A DNA stretch of 35,872 nucleotides from an uncultured Lachnospiraceae bacterium (GTDB lineage Bacteria; Bacillota; Clostridia; Lachnospirales; Lachnospiraceae). The number at the start of each line of letters is the position of its first letter. Position 1 is the first letter of the stretch. The notes beneath the pieces are model-generated. The model saw only the letters and a program-made list of their open reading frames with translations, did no database searches and had not been told where the DNA came from. The stretch is taken from assembly GCA_902793845.1 (NCBI GenBank), contig CADBFE010000023.1, positions 1-35,872 of the forward strand, written 5' to 3'. Below are positions 7,393 through 15,974 of the stretch, in pieces. Both the position numbers and the translations under genes were made by a program.

Positions 7393-8196
7393 TTATTCAT
7401 GCATGATTTCCAACTCATACATGAGTATAGACATGACCGTCATGCCGGCTGTTTCGGTACGAAGGATCCGCTTGCCAAGGGATATGGGTGTAACGCCGGC
7501 ATTCCTGGCATACTCGACTTCCTCTTCGGTAAAGCCTCCCTCAGGTCCGATGAATATTGCGACTGATGGTTTTGTGGCAGGTTCTGATGAAGCGTCATTG
7601 GATGCAGTAATGTACTCGACTGCCGACTTCTTCACGGCATCTATCCAACTCTTTGTATCCTTCATGCCCTCCGCGAGTTCATATGGAATTGATTTTGCTT
7701 CAAATCCTGACGCAAGGTTAACCGCTTCCTTGAAAGACATGACAGGCTTAATCTCGGGGATTACTCCACGCTGGCTCTGCTTTGCGGCTGCCTCTGCGAT
7801 GCCCTGCCATCTGGCAATCCTGCTTTTCTCTTTCTTGGGATCAAGCTTCATAACACATCGTTTTGTATTTACAGGAACAACAGAATATATGCCGAGCTCC
7901 GTACACTTCTGAATAATCGTCTCCATCTTGTCGCCTTTGGGAAGTCCCTGGAACAGTGTGACATTTACAGGAAGCTCCACTCCTGATTCCTTGACGAACA
8001 TGAGGGTACATACAACTCTGTCATCTTCTATTGAAGATATCTCACAGCGATACTCTTTCATGTCCTCACCGTTGCTGACAGAGATTTCCTCACCTGGTTT
8101 CATGCGAAGGACGTTCTTAATATGATTTACATCATCGCCTGTAATTATTATTTCTTTATCATGTATATTTTCCACTGATGTGAAAAAATGCTGCAT
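7393..8196 (-). CDS. rsmE: 16S rRNA (uracil-1498-N3) methyltransferase RsmE
   Basis: SPOUT-class methyltransferase of 267 residues that methylates U1498 of 16S rRNA using SAM. It has an N-terminal PUA-like RNA-binding part (about 1-72) and a C-terminal knotted SPOUT domain. The SAM-binding knot is clear as IGPEGGFTEEE (216-226) and LGKRILRTETA (240-250). The segment LPKGDKMETIIQKCTELG (about 85-102) is also diagnostic. The ATG at 8196 has GAGG 8 nt upstream. It lies 140 nt behind prmA on the same strand, a common pairing in Firmicutes. One oddity is a Ser/Ala-rich insertion near residues 195-210 (TASNDASSEPATKP), probably a loop. Confident by motif and neighbourhood. Confidence 0.96.
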   Translation of the reverse strand: MQHFFTSVENIHDKEIIITGDDVNHIKNVLRMKPGEEISVSNGEDMKEYRCEISSIEDDRVVCTLMFVKESGVELPVNVTLFQGLPKGDKMETIIQKCTELGIYSVVPVNTKRCVMKLDPKKEKSRIARWQGIAEAAAKQSQRGVIPEIKPVMSFKEAVNLASGFEAKSIPYELAEGMKDTKSWIDAVKKSAVEYITASNDASSEPATKPSVAIFIGPEGGFTEEEVEYARNAGVTPISLGKRILRTETAGMTVMSILMYELEIMHE

Positions 8197-8336
8197 TTAT
8201 TCATCCTCATATTTTTCTGTTGATACGCTCAAATCCCAAATGCAAAACAAAAATTTACAGATTGATTATTTGGCACAGGTTTTAGATTCACTGACTGCAT
8301 TTTAATGCGCCATGTTTACTTCTTTTGGGATATTAA

Positions 8337-9317
8337 TCAGTTTTTTCTGGCTACTATTCCGACCCACTCGCCCTGATGATTTACTTCAAGGACTTCAAGG
8401 CCTGCATCTTCGATTGCTTTCTTAACTACTTCTTCCTTCATGTCTATGATACCGGAGGTAATATAGATGCCGCCCTTTTTCATCTGATTGATGATGACAG
8501 GGGTCAGGGGGATGAGTACATCTGCCAGGATATTTGCTGCCACGATATCGTACTTATCATATCCAACTTCATCCTGAACAGCTTTATCATCGATGATGTT
8601 TCCGATAATGAGTTTGAATTTATCCTTATCGATATTGTTATGTTCGATATTATCAGCTACAGCCTCCACTGCGCATGGATCGAGATCTGTGCCAATAACA
8701 TATTTGCCGCCAAACATAAGTGAAAGAATTCCAAGGATACCACTTCCCGTACCTACATCAAGCAATACTGTATCTTCGTTTACGTATTTCTTAAGGGCTC
8801 TGATGCAGAGCTGGGTAGTCTCATGCATACCTGTTCCGAATGCAGTACCCGGATCGATATGGAGGATCATCTTGTCTTTATCCTCTTCCTTTACTTCTTC
8901 CCATGAAGGGATTACAAGGAGATCATCCACGTAGAACTGATGGAAAAATTCCTTCCAGTTATTTATCCAGTCCTTATCCTCTGTCTCACGGATTTCAATT
9001 GTACCGTCACCTATCTCCATATATGACCGGATATCTTCAAGAACAGCTTTTGCATTTTCCATGATTTCCTTTACACGGTTATCATGGTCTGCCTCTGTCT
9101 CATCTTCTTCCTGCTGGATGAAGAAATTCAAATATGCCACTCCGTCATCGTCAGGTACGTCAGGCATGATGTCTACAAACATCTGCTCTTTTTCTCTTGC
9201 AGTGAGAGGCACTTTATCTTCTATCTGGGCGCCTTCAAGGCCTATATCATAGAGCTCTGAAATAATCATGTCCTCTGCGTCGCTTATAGTCTTTATTCTG
9301 AGCTGTGTCCATTTCAT
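8337..9317 (-). CDS. prmA: Ribosomal protein L11 methyltransferase PrmA
   Basis: Class I SAM methyltransferase of 326 residues expected to methylate lysines and the N-terminus of ribosomal protein L11. The N-terminal substrate-recognition part (about 1-120) begins MKWTQLRIKT, typical of the family. The signature DPGTAFGTGMHETT begins at residue 155, SAM motif I is LLDVGTGSGILG (about 185-196), and NILADVL lies further on. An acidic insertion near residues 68-80 (QQEEDETEADHD) is commonly seen in clostridial members. The ATG at 9317 has a very good ribosome binding site (AAAGGAGA). A minus-strand TATACT (9394-9399) is the likely -10. The 140-nt gap to rsmE has a distant ATCCCAAA/TTTGGGAT repeat but no clear terminator, so the two are probably co-transcribed. 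Confidence 0.96.
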   Translation of the reverse strand: MKWTQLRIKTISDAEDMIISELYDIGLEGAQIEDKVPLTAREKEQMFVDIMPDVPDDDGVAYLNFFIQQEEDETEADHDNRVKEIMENAKAVLEDIRSYMEIGDGTIEIRETEDKDWINNWKEFFHQFYVDDLLVIPSWEEVKEEDKDKMILHIDPGTAFGTGMHETTQLCIRALKKYVNEDTVLLDVGTGSGILGILSLMFGGKYVIGTDLDPCAVEAVADNIEHNNIDKDKFKLIIGNIIDDKAVQDEVGYDKYDIVAANILADVLIPLTPVIINQMKKGGIYITSGIIDMKEEVVKKAIEDAGLEVLEVNHQGEWVGIVARKN

Positions 9318-9393
9318 ATTTATCCTGTCTCCTTTACTTATTCAAAATCCTTGCCACAGGAAATGGTAATAAAACATATCAATACCATATTCT

Positions 9394-9399
9394 AGTATA
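9394..9399 (-). promoter_or_regulatory. Probable -10 element of the prmA-rsmE promoter
   Basis: TATACT on the minus strand lies about 80 nt before prmA in the 134-nt gap that separates it from the glycan locus. No convincing -35 is visible at 16-18 nt. A weak AAGTC/GACTT hairpin (9418-9422 with 9430-9434) sits between this site and the end of the SMR-like gene and may be what ends the long operon. Confidence 0.35.
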
Positions 9400-9451
9400 A
9401 TCGTATTAATTAATAATAAGTCTTTAATCGACTTTTAAACTAAGAACCTTT

Positions 9452-9799
9452 CTAGATATTGATATTAAATACAATAATTCCCACAATAATAACAATCAAT
9501 CCCAGCAATTTCTTCCTGCTGACCTTCTCCTTAAGAATCAAATATCCAAGCAGTGTCACCCAGATATACCCGGTTGCTTCCAGTACAGGACCAAGGGAAA
9601 GGTCCACGTATTTATATGCAAGAACCGTGACAACTGTTGATAAAAAGAACAGACCGTATGCAATGATAACAGGGGCATTGAGGTATTCTTTTATCTTGCT
9701 ATCGTATGTTTTCCCTGCGCTTATCTTAAGCAGTATCTGTGACACTGATGAGACAAAAACCGATATTAAAAATATTCCGATATAAAGATAATTATTCAT
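9452..9799 (-). CDS. SMR/EamA-type small four-helix transporter subunit (second of a pair)
   Basis: Integral membrane protein of 115 residues with four predicted helices (about 5-25, 43-62, 68-88 and 96-113). The fold is that of the small multidrug resistance/DMT superfamily, close to ArnE/ArnF-type half flippases. The last helix ends KLLGLIVIIVGIIVFNINI and a GPVLEATGYIWVTLLGYLILKE segment marks helix 3. It overlaps the upstream SMR-like gene by 8 nt, which suggests a heterodimer. At the end of a surface glycan operon, a role in moving a lipid-linked sugar or sugar phosphate across the membrane is plausible. A general drug exporter cannot be excluded. Confidence 0.8.
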   Translation of the reverse strand: MNNYLYIGIFLISVFVSSVSQILLKISAGKTYDSKIKEYLNAPVIIAYGLFFLSTVVTVLAYKYVDLSLGPVLEATGYIWVTLLGYLILKEKVSRKKLLGLIVIIVGIIVFNINI

Positions 9800-10157
9800 C
9801 GCCTGTCACCACCAGATAAACGCCTGCCATAATGATGACGGCTCCCACAATATTAAATACAGTTATGGTCTCATTAAATATGAGCAGTCCCCACACAAGT
9901 CCCCAGATTACTGTGACTGCCTTGTTTGCATATGCCGTAACTATCGGCAGACCTTTTATTATCTGCTGCCACACTACTGCATACATTACCAAGATAAACA
10001 TAAGCAGTCCGTAAAACAGACAGAACTTAAATGAGAGAAAAATTTCTCCTGATGCCTTTTTTGAACACACACTGCCAAGAGAAAAAATCAGCAGCATAAT
10101 GTGAAGAGCTATAAAATATTTAATTTTTGAAGTTTTATTATTAACGGAATTATTCAT
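9792..10157 (-). CDS. SMR/EamA-type small four-helix transporter subunit (first of a pair)
   Basis: Membrane protein of 121 residues with four helices (about 13-31, 42-62, 72-92 and 98-117). Helix 3 and its surroundings read KGLPIVTAYANKAVTVIWGL and helix 4 contains FNIVGAVIIMAGVYLVVTGDE, both typical of the EamA/SMR fold. It overlaps the next gene by 8 nt; the two differ in sequence and are likely to form a heterodimer with opposite membrane orientation. It begins 22 nt after the stop of the broken GDPD gene with no obvious ribosome binding site, so translation may depend on coupling. ArnE/F-like flipping of a lipid-linked amino sugar is an inference from the neighbours. Confidence 0.78.
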   Translation of the reverse strand: MNNSVNNKTSKIKYFIALHIMLLIFSLGSVCSKKASGEIFLSFKFCLFYGLLMFILVMYAVVWQQIIKGLPIVTAYANKAVTVIWGLVWGLLIFNETITVFNIVGAVIIMAGVYLVVTGDE

Positions 10158-10179
10158 TTATTTTAATTTAAAGCCTTAT

Positions 10180-12706
10180 TTATTTCAGTATCCATATCCG
10201 GTCGCTGGGCACCCTCACATCACTCCTGTACGGTCTTGCGGATGAGTGGAATATCAGATACAGACCTTCATCCGACAAAAACGGCTGTTCCACGCCTTCA
10301 GGCAGGATGTAGCAAAGTGCATTTTCCTCTGCATATGAAACTATCTGGTCACTGTATCCGAATATCAGCAGCTTTGAATCTTCATTGCCGTAGCTCTGGG
10401 TCATGATTATCTTGTTTCGGTTATTTGAGTCATGCCTAAATGTGATACCCTGGATATGCTCCGGGATAGAAATGATATTTAGGAGATGCTCACTCGTAGG
10501 ATATGTGATGTCATACACCTTAATCTGGCCGTCTACTCCGTCCATGTTGGCTCCGACATACAGTTTGTCATCATCTACTGTAAGGAATGATACGACTACA
10601 TCACCGTTCTGATTATAAAAACCTGCAGAGAAACTGTATACCGGCTCAGTATTACCTGCGATGAGTCCCGACCAGTCAAATGCATATACATATCCGTCAG
10701 ATCCAGTTATCCATAAAAGGTTATTCAGGCTGTCATATCCGATACCTGCGCCGTGACATTTCATGCCTGTATCAATGATTCCCACCAGGTCTCCCTTTTT
10801 ACCAAGCTCATACAGAACCGTATTTCCATGAGACGAAATATCATAAGCAGAGATAAGCAGCTTGTCTCCGACTTTAGTCATGCCCTGCATCACGTAATTG
10901 CTGTATGATTCCTGAAGTACATAATCGTAAAGAACCGGAACCTCATATGATTTTACATAATAATCATAGAGAAATGAATACTCATCATGAATCACAACCT
11001 TTGCTATACCGGGATAATTGGTAACTATACCGTCAGCACCTATATCAACAGCCTTTCTGATAGACTCGGCATCATTAAGCGTCCATGCATAAAACTTGAC
11101 GCCCGCCGCGTGGAGTTTTTCAGGGGCATCCTCCTCGATACCCGAAAGTTTTAAATTATAATAATCCGCCGGATAATTGGTGAGGAGGTCGTCTGCATTG
11201 GCTGTGTCAGAAATAAATTCGACCTTAAGTTCCTCGTCAATCGCCTTTATCTCTTTTAAGTAAGTATAGTTATATGATGAAAAGATAACCCGGTCTTCCA
11301 TGTTGTAATCTTTTACGATCTCAACAACATTTTCCGTAAAGCCCTGGACATTTCCGATATTCTTCAGTTCAAGATTAATACCTACTCCCGTATCCTGCAG
11401 CATCTCGCATACATCGCTGAGCTTTGGTATCTTTTCGTCACCGAATGTACCGTTGTAGCTGCCGGCTACATTGTCATACCAGCTGCCTGCATCGAGCATG
11501 CATATCCTTGCCGGAGTGGCCTGTAATACGGCTTAAGGTATTGTCATGAAATACGAGGATTACTCCATCTTTTGTCATCTGTACATCAAGTTCTATCTGG
11601 TCAGCACCGATATCAACAGCCCTCTTAAATGCAGCTATGGTATTTTCCGGTGCGATACCGCTGTATCCCCTGTGGGCTATTATCTCTATACCAAGGTCCT
11701 CTTCCTTAACCGTATCCTCCCCTGTCTCCTTCCAGAATATCTCATCACCGTCGATGATAAATCTCGCCATCTCGATGACATCAGCCGTGCTACGGTTTGT
11801 ATAGGTGGCGATACCGATGATTATCATACCTGTCAGGATTATGACAGAGCATATACCCGTAACGATGGCCTTGCCGATCTTACGGCTCTTTTCCGATATG
11901 GTTTTGCTCTCCCATATAGTAAATACAACAGGATAGATATAAGCGATAAAAAATGAGATAAAGAGACTTTGGATAAAATCACTGCATTTTGCAGGGAGCA
12001 CCAAAACAGAGAGGTCATCTCCAAATGAACAGAATAGTGATATCAGTATGGCTCCCGGGATATAGCGAAGTATCTTTGTGATCAGATCGCCGCCTGTCCT
12101 AAATCTGATGGAGTAATTATCAAGGAGTGCTCCAACCGTAAATCCGATAAAGAGGCCAAGGCCTGACGACAGTCCCGATCTCACTACAGCAATAAGGACA
12201 AACACAAAAATGATCAGTGTCAGAATTATTTTTGACCTTTTCGGGTTTGTATCATCTCTAATGACATGTTTAAAGATAAGCCTGATGATAAACATCACGA
12301 ATATCGTAAATCCAAATGATAACAATACATGCTTTAGGGAATAGACGCCGAGATAGCATCTTGAGATCATTATGAGTGAGAGCAGAAATAAAGATTCTGC
12401 TGCGAGAATCTTTTCATGTAATGAGCTTTTACATTTTTTACAGCCAATACCGAGACTCCCCCAGACAGAGGATCCGCGGATAGTTGTGGTACAGGGAAAT
12501 ACACTGCTGCCGGCAGTTAATGTAAGAGATGATGACATTGTACTGCTCATTAAGATGCCGGTCTTTTTATCAATACACCAGTATACAAAAGAAAGGACCA
12601 GAAATATCTCAAGGGGTCTGCCAAGGTTTGACAGCTGGAGCATAAATGCATCAAATATACCGCCTGTGGCGTTTCTGATATTTTGAAGGAACAGGACAAA
12701 ACTCAT
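10180..12706 (-). pseudogene. PAP2-like/GDPD/propeller fusion gene, frameshifted inside the GDPD domain
   Basis: Two overlapping frames make up one former gene of about 850 codons. The first (11474-12706, 410 codons) has membrane helices with a PAP2-like start (FVYWCIDKK), and then the first third of a glycerophosphodiester phosphodiesterase barrel: AHRGYSGIAPENT with the catalytic His near residue 345, then QIELDVQMTKDG and FHDNTLSRITGHSGK. The second (10180-11499, 439 codons) resumes at LDAGSW, carries INLELK and ends the barrel with GADGIVTNYP. A C-terminal region of about 270 residues follows and looks like a beta-propeller. Family members have about 11-12 residues between GK and LDAG; here 10 nt remain, so roughly 23-26 nt are missing. 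The PAP2 motifs are also degenerate: SGH is absent and SRCYLGVYSLKH lacks the usual His and Asp. AAGGA before the ATG at 11499 could restart translation, but it would yield half a barrel. Confidence 0.8.
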
Positions 12707-13893
12707 CGGTAATAATCAGCGACCTTCCTGACTGCTTCTATGACATCTGATACATCATCATCTGTCATTTTAGGATAAAGAGGTATACTCATGATACCCT
12801 CATATATTTTCTCTGCGTTGGGGCAGAGACCTTTCTCATAACCGAGATGCCTGTAAAACGGGAAGTAGTAAACAGGTACATAATGAACCTGGCACTGTAC
12901 ATTCTCTGCGCTCATGGCATCGAAAAACTCCCGTCTCGTACACTTAAGTACATCAAAATCAAGACGGATGATATAAAGATGACGGCATGTATCCGACTCT
13001 GGAATTTCCTCCTGAATGATGATGCCGGGTACATCCTTAAATGCTTCATTATATCTTGCAACTATCTCTTTACGTCTGGCTGCAAATTTATCAAGTTTTG
13101 TCAGCTGGCTCTCAATGAGGGCTGCCTGAAAATCAGTGAGACGATAGTTAAATCCCATTGATATCTGCTCATAATACCATGGGCCCTCGTGGGGTGCTTC
13201 CTCCATAAGTGTTTCATCATGGGTGATACCGTGGGTATGAGCAAGGACAAGTTTTGTATGATACTCATCATCATTTGTGAGGATGGCTCCGCCCTCTCCG
13301 CCTGTAACAGTCTTGACAGGATGGAAGCTGAATGTAGTCATATCGGCAAGGGAGCCTACCTGCTTGCCATTATATTTAGTTCCTATAGAATGGGCAGCAT
13401 CCTCGATAAATACAAGGCCGTTGTCATGACAAATTTTATTAATCTCTTCAACCTTAACAGCCTGCCCCGTAAAGTCTACAGCTACCACAGCTTTGGTCTT
13501 ATCAGTGATATGGGCTTTAATCGACTCAGGGTCAATGTTGTATGTCTTCATATCAACGTCCGCAAATACGGGCTTTGCTCCACAGTAGATGGCACAGTTT
13601 GCACTGGCTGCAAATGTAAGTGGCGTGGTGATAACCTCGTCGCCTTCCTTTACACCTGCTGCAAGACATGCGCAGTGAAGAGCCGCCGTGCCGTTTGATA
13701 CTACAGATGCATGCTTTGCTCCAGTATATTCACAAAGTTTGTTTTCAAGGCTTACTACATGTGGGCCGCATGTGATATAGTCTCCCCGGAGTACGTCGCT
13801 GACTGCCTTTATATCGTCCTCATCGATCCACTGACGACCGTAATATATTTTGTTTTCTCTGACAGGCTTACCGCCTTTGATTGCTAGAGTCAT
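12703..13893 (-). CDS. PseC-like nucleotide-sugar 4-aminotransferase (DegT/DnrJ/EryC1 family)
   Basis: PLP-dependent sugar aminotransferase of 396 residues. It resembles PseC, which converts UDP-4-keto-6-deoxy-beta-L-AltNAc to the 4-amino sugar in pseudaminic acid synthesis. Visible features are SNGTAALHCA (66-75), FIEDAAHSIG (162-171) and the PLP lysine K194 in SFHPVKTVTGGEGG; NYRLTDFQAALIESQL is typical. The ATG at 13893 has GAGGA 7 nt upstream. Its end overlaps the PAP2-GDPD gene by 4 nt (ATGA). No PseB dehydratase is in the window, so its substrate must be made elsewhere or it acts on a different 4-keto sugar. The ketoisomerase fusion upstream may instead feed it a 3-keto sugar. Family certain, exact substrate not. 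Confidence 0.85.
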   Translation of the reverse strand: MTLAIKGGKPVRENKIYYGRQWIDEDDIKAVSDVLRGDYITCGPHVVSLENKLCEYTGAKHASVVSNGTAALHCACLAAGVKEGDEVITTPLTFAASANCAIYCGAKPVFADVDMKTYNIDPESIKAHITDKTKAVVAVDFTGQAVKVEEINKICHDNGLVFIEDAAHSIGTKYNGKQVGSLADMTTFSFHPVKTVTGGEGGAILTNDDEYHTKLVLAHTHGITHDETLMEEAPHEGPWYYEQISMGFNYRLTDFQAALIESQLTKLDKFAARRKEIVARYNEAFKDVPGIIIQEEIPESDTCRHLYIIRLDFDVLKCTRREFFDAMSAENVQCQVHYVPVYYFPFYRHLGYEKGLCPNAEKIYEGIMSIPLYPKMTDDDVSDVIEAVRKVADYYR

Positions 13894-13910
13894 GGTTAGT
13901 CCTCGTTTAT

Positions 13911-14825
13911 TTATGCATTAATATATTTCTTAAACTCATCATAATCCCTGATGTAATCAGTCTCATCGTAAAATTCCGATGCTGCCACGCATAGTACGGA
14001 ATCTTTCTGTATCCATAGCATCTCCCGCCATGTGCATTCCTCAATGACTACTCCGATACTCGGGTCCGAGAGTTCTATCTCCTCCCGTCCATCCCTGTTT
14101 TCAAGGACGAGCTGGATACGGCCGTAGGGGCAAAAAAGGAGCTGCTTTAACTTTCTGTGGGCATGATACCCTCTCCTGGATCCTTCCGGTACTTTGGAGA
14201 TGTAATAGATACGTTTTATATCAAATGGAACGTCATGGGTTCCCTCAAAAAATGAAAGCTCACCGGCATTTACTGTCGGGATAGTCTTAAGATGTATTAC
14301 TCTGCATCCTGCAACTTTATCCCTGACATTTATCTCATCACCCTTTAGTACAGAGTACCACTTAAGATTCTCTATACCATTATATCTCTCAAGGATGTTC
14401 CCCGGTATATCCAGGGTCTCATGGAAATTGTGCTTGTCGTAAAACCTGACTGCCCTCACATTTTCCCTTGATACGCACCAGTAGACACATTCGAGATTCA
14501 GCTCATTAAATGCTTTATCAAGAATACGCTCCATGCCAAACCATGAGTATCCATGGGTCATGGCTTTGTTGCGGACGATAATGGCAAACTCCGCACTTCC
14601 GTTTTCAACATATTTAAGGCTCACTGTCCCCATGTACTCGTCTTCATCTGAGACAATCGCCATATTGATATTATCTTTATCGTCCCAGCTTGATTCGATG
14701 AAGTGTTCTGCATCCTGAAGTGTCTTTGATGAAAAGTCCGTACGGAGCTTTCCGACCACACTTATATCATGCATCCACTCAAGCATAAGGGGCGCATCCG
14801 ATTTTTTCAGTTTACGAATATCCAT
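13911..14825 (-). CDS. Bifunctional GNAT acetyltransferase and dTDP-sugar 3,4-ketoisomerase (FdtA/WxcM-like)
   Basis: Fusion of two domains in 304 residues. Residues 1-160 are a RimJ/RimL-type GNAT N-acetyltransferase opening MDIRKLKKSDAPLMLEWMHD, with CVSRENVRAVRFYDKHNF (117-134) as the typical late motif. Residues about 170-304 are a cupin-fold 3,4-ketoisomerase of the FdtA/QdtA/WxcM kind: VPFDIKRIYYISKVPEGSRR, then G-Y-H-A-H with H221 and H223, WREMLW and YDETDYIRDYDEF. The combination suggests isomerisation of dTDP-4-keto-6-deoxyglucose to the 3-keto sugar, then N-acetylation after an aminotransferase acts. WxcM/FdtD fusions that I know use a left-handed beta-helix acetyltransferase, so a GNAT partner is unusual. 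It lies between acyltransferase 3 and the PseC-like gene with gaps of 5 and 17 nt. Confidence 0.88.
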   Translation of the reverse strand: MDIRKLKKSDAPLMLEWMHDISVVGKLRTDFSSKTLQDAEHFIESSWDDKDNINMAIVSDEDEYMGTVSLKYVENGSAEFAIIVRNKAMTHGYSWFGMERILDKAFNELNLECVYWCVSRENVRAVRFYDKHNFHETLDIPGNILERYNGIENLKWYSVLKGDEINVRDKVAGCRVIHLKTIPTVNAGELSFFEGTHDVPFDIKRIYYISKVPEGSRRGYHAHRKLKQLLFCPYGRIQLVLENRDGREEIELSDPSIGVVIEECTWREMLWIQKDSVLCVAASEFYDETDYIRDYDEFKKYINA

Positions 14826-14830
14826 AAGTA

Positions 14831-15973
14831 TTACCTATCTGATAAATCTTTTTTATTCTTCATTTTATATTTGATTATCGTGATAAACCACGCCGCTACA
14901 GTACTCACAATCAGTACAGGAGGAAACAGATAATATGAACCGGCGTCTCCGTGGGTGATATAGTTCAGCCCGTCCTTTATAAACATACCCACATATATCT
15001 GAAAAAAATAAACCAGCATGGTTATGTTTCTTATGTAATATGATCTTTTTTTATATAATGCATACTGCTCATCTGTATATGAATCGGGCAGCTTATATGA
15101 TGATGCCAGTTTAAATATAAACCAGCAGATAAGAGGTGTCATTATATAAAAGTCTGCTTCTCTGGCAAGTCCAAATCTGTTTACCAGTTCAACTTCTGCG
15201 ATATTTATAATCAACAAAATAATTATTGCGATGATATATTTAAACCGTAATGAACTAAGATAACCTTCTTTACGATTTTCATCTGAGTTAAATAAACCGT
15301 CTTCTGCTTTCTGTTCACTCAGTATCAAACCAAGTGACACAAACAGTGTCGCTTCAAACAGACCGTTTCTTGTCGTAGTAAAAATCTTAAAATATGTTTC
15401 AGATAATGAAGCAAACCAGGAAACATTCTCTCGTACTCCCGCCAATACTCCAAAATATGACTGACCAAGGAGTCCGATCATATAAAGTATTATCGAGATC
15501 ACAAATATTTTCTTTGATGACAGTCCCGACTTATATAGAAATGAAACAACTATCAACCCTGTAATAAGCGCCGGCATAAACCAGAGATGGAAATAGCTTC
15601 CGCCAAAAAAGAAATCTCTGATTAGCTCCGCTATAGTCTCCCTGCCGTGAGTATAATTCTTGATGATCATAAAGAGATAAATAACTGTCCAGAGCAGGTA
15701 CTGCTTAAAATACAAAAAGCACTTTAACATACTCTCTTTCATATCGATCCGACCATCATTAATCACTCTCTTAAAGAAAAAAAATGATGACATCATAAAG
15801 AAAAGAGGAACTGCATCCCTTGAAAAGTACTGTACGAACCTGTAGTTTAAAGGCTGCACCGATTCCCACGGACCAAAAGGCGCAAAGTGAATCGTCACAA
15901 CAAGGACAGCACATATTATACGCAGTACATCAAGTCCAGGATATTCTTTTTTCTTTATGTCAGTAGTACTCAT
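14831..15973 (-). CDS. Acyltransferase 3 family membrane protein (OafA/WecH type)
   Basis: Integral membrane O-acyltransferase of 380 residues expected to acetylate or otherwise acylate a surface sugar. It starts YPGLDVLRIICAVLVVTIHFAPF; the conserved active-site His lies in helix 1 (TIHF), and RYFSRDAVPLFFMMSSFF-type segments follow (here QYFSRDAVPLFFMMSS). About ten hydrophobic helices are visible. I chose ATG 15973, one base after the TAA of the preceding gene with GGAA just upstream, rather than an ATG at 16012 that lies inside the upstream gene and has no ribosome binding site. The closest functional names are OafA, WecH and NeuO-like; the acceptor sugar is unknown but a nonulosonate or amino sugar from this locus is likely. 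Confidence 0.9.
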   Translation of the reverse strand: MSTTDIKKKEYPGLDVLRIICAVLVVTIHFAPFGPWESVQPLNYRFVQYFSRDAVPLFFMMSSFFFFKRVINDGRIDMKESMLKCFLYFKQYLLWTVIYLFMIIKNYTHGRETIAELIRDFFFGGSYFHLWFMPALITGLIVVSFLYKSGLSSKKIFVISIILYMIGLLGQSYFGVLAGVRENVSWFASLSETYFKIFTTTRNGLFEATLFVSLGLILSEQKAEDGLFNSDENRKEGYLSSLRFKYIIAIIILLIINIAEVELVNRFGLAREADFYIMTPLICWFIFKLASSYKLPDSYTDEQYALYKKRSYYIRNITMLVYFFQIYVGMFIKDGLNYITHGDAGSYYLFPPVLIVSTVAAWFITIIKYKMKNKKDLSDR

Positions 15974-15974
15974 T

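Noticed and set aside
12440-12570. A second clear frameshift inside the PAP2-like part
   Set aside because: The region looks degenerate and lacks SGH, but no alternative frame gave a convincing PAP2 core, so I did not claim a precise lesion there.
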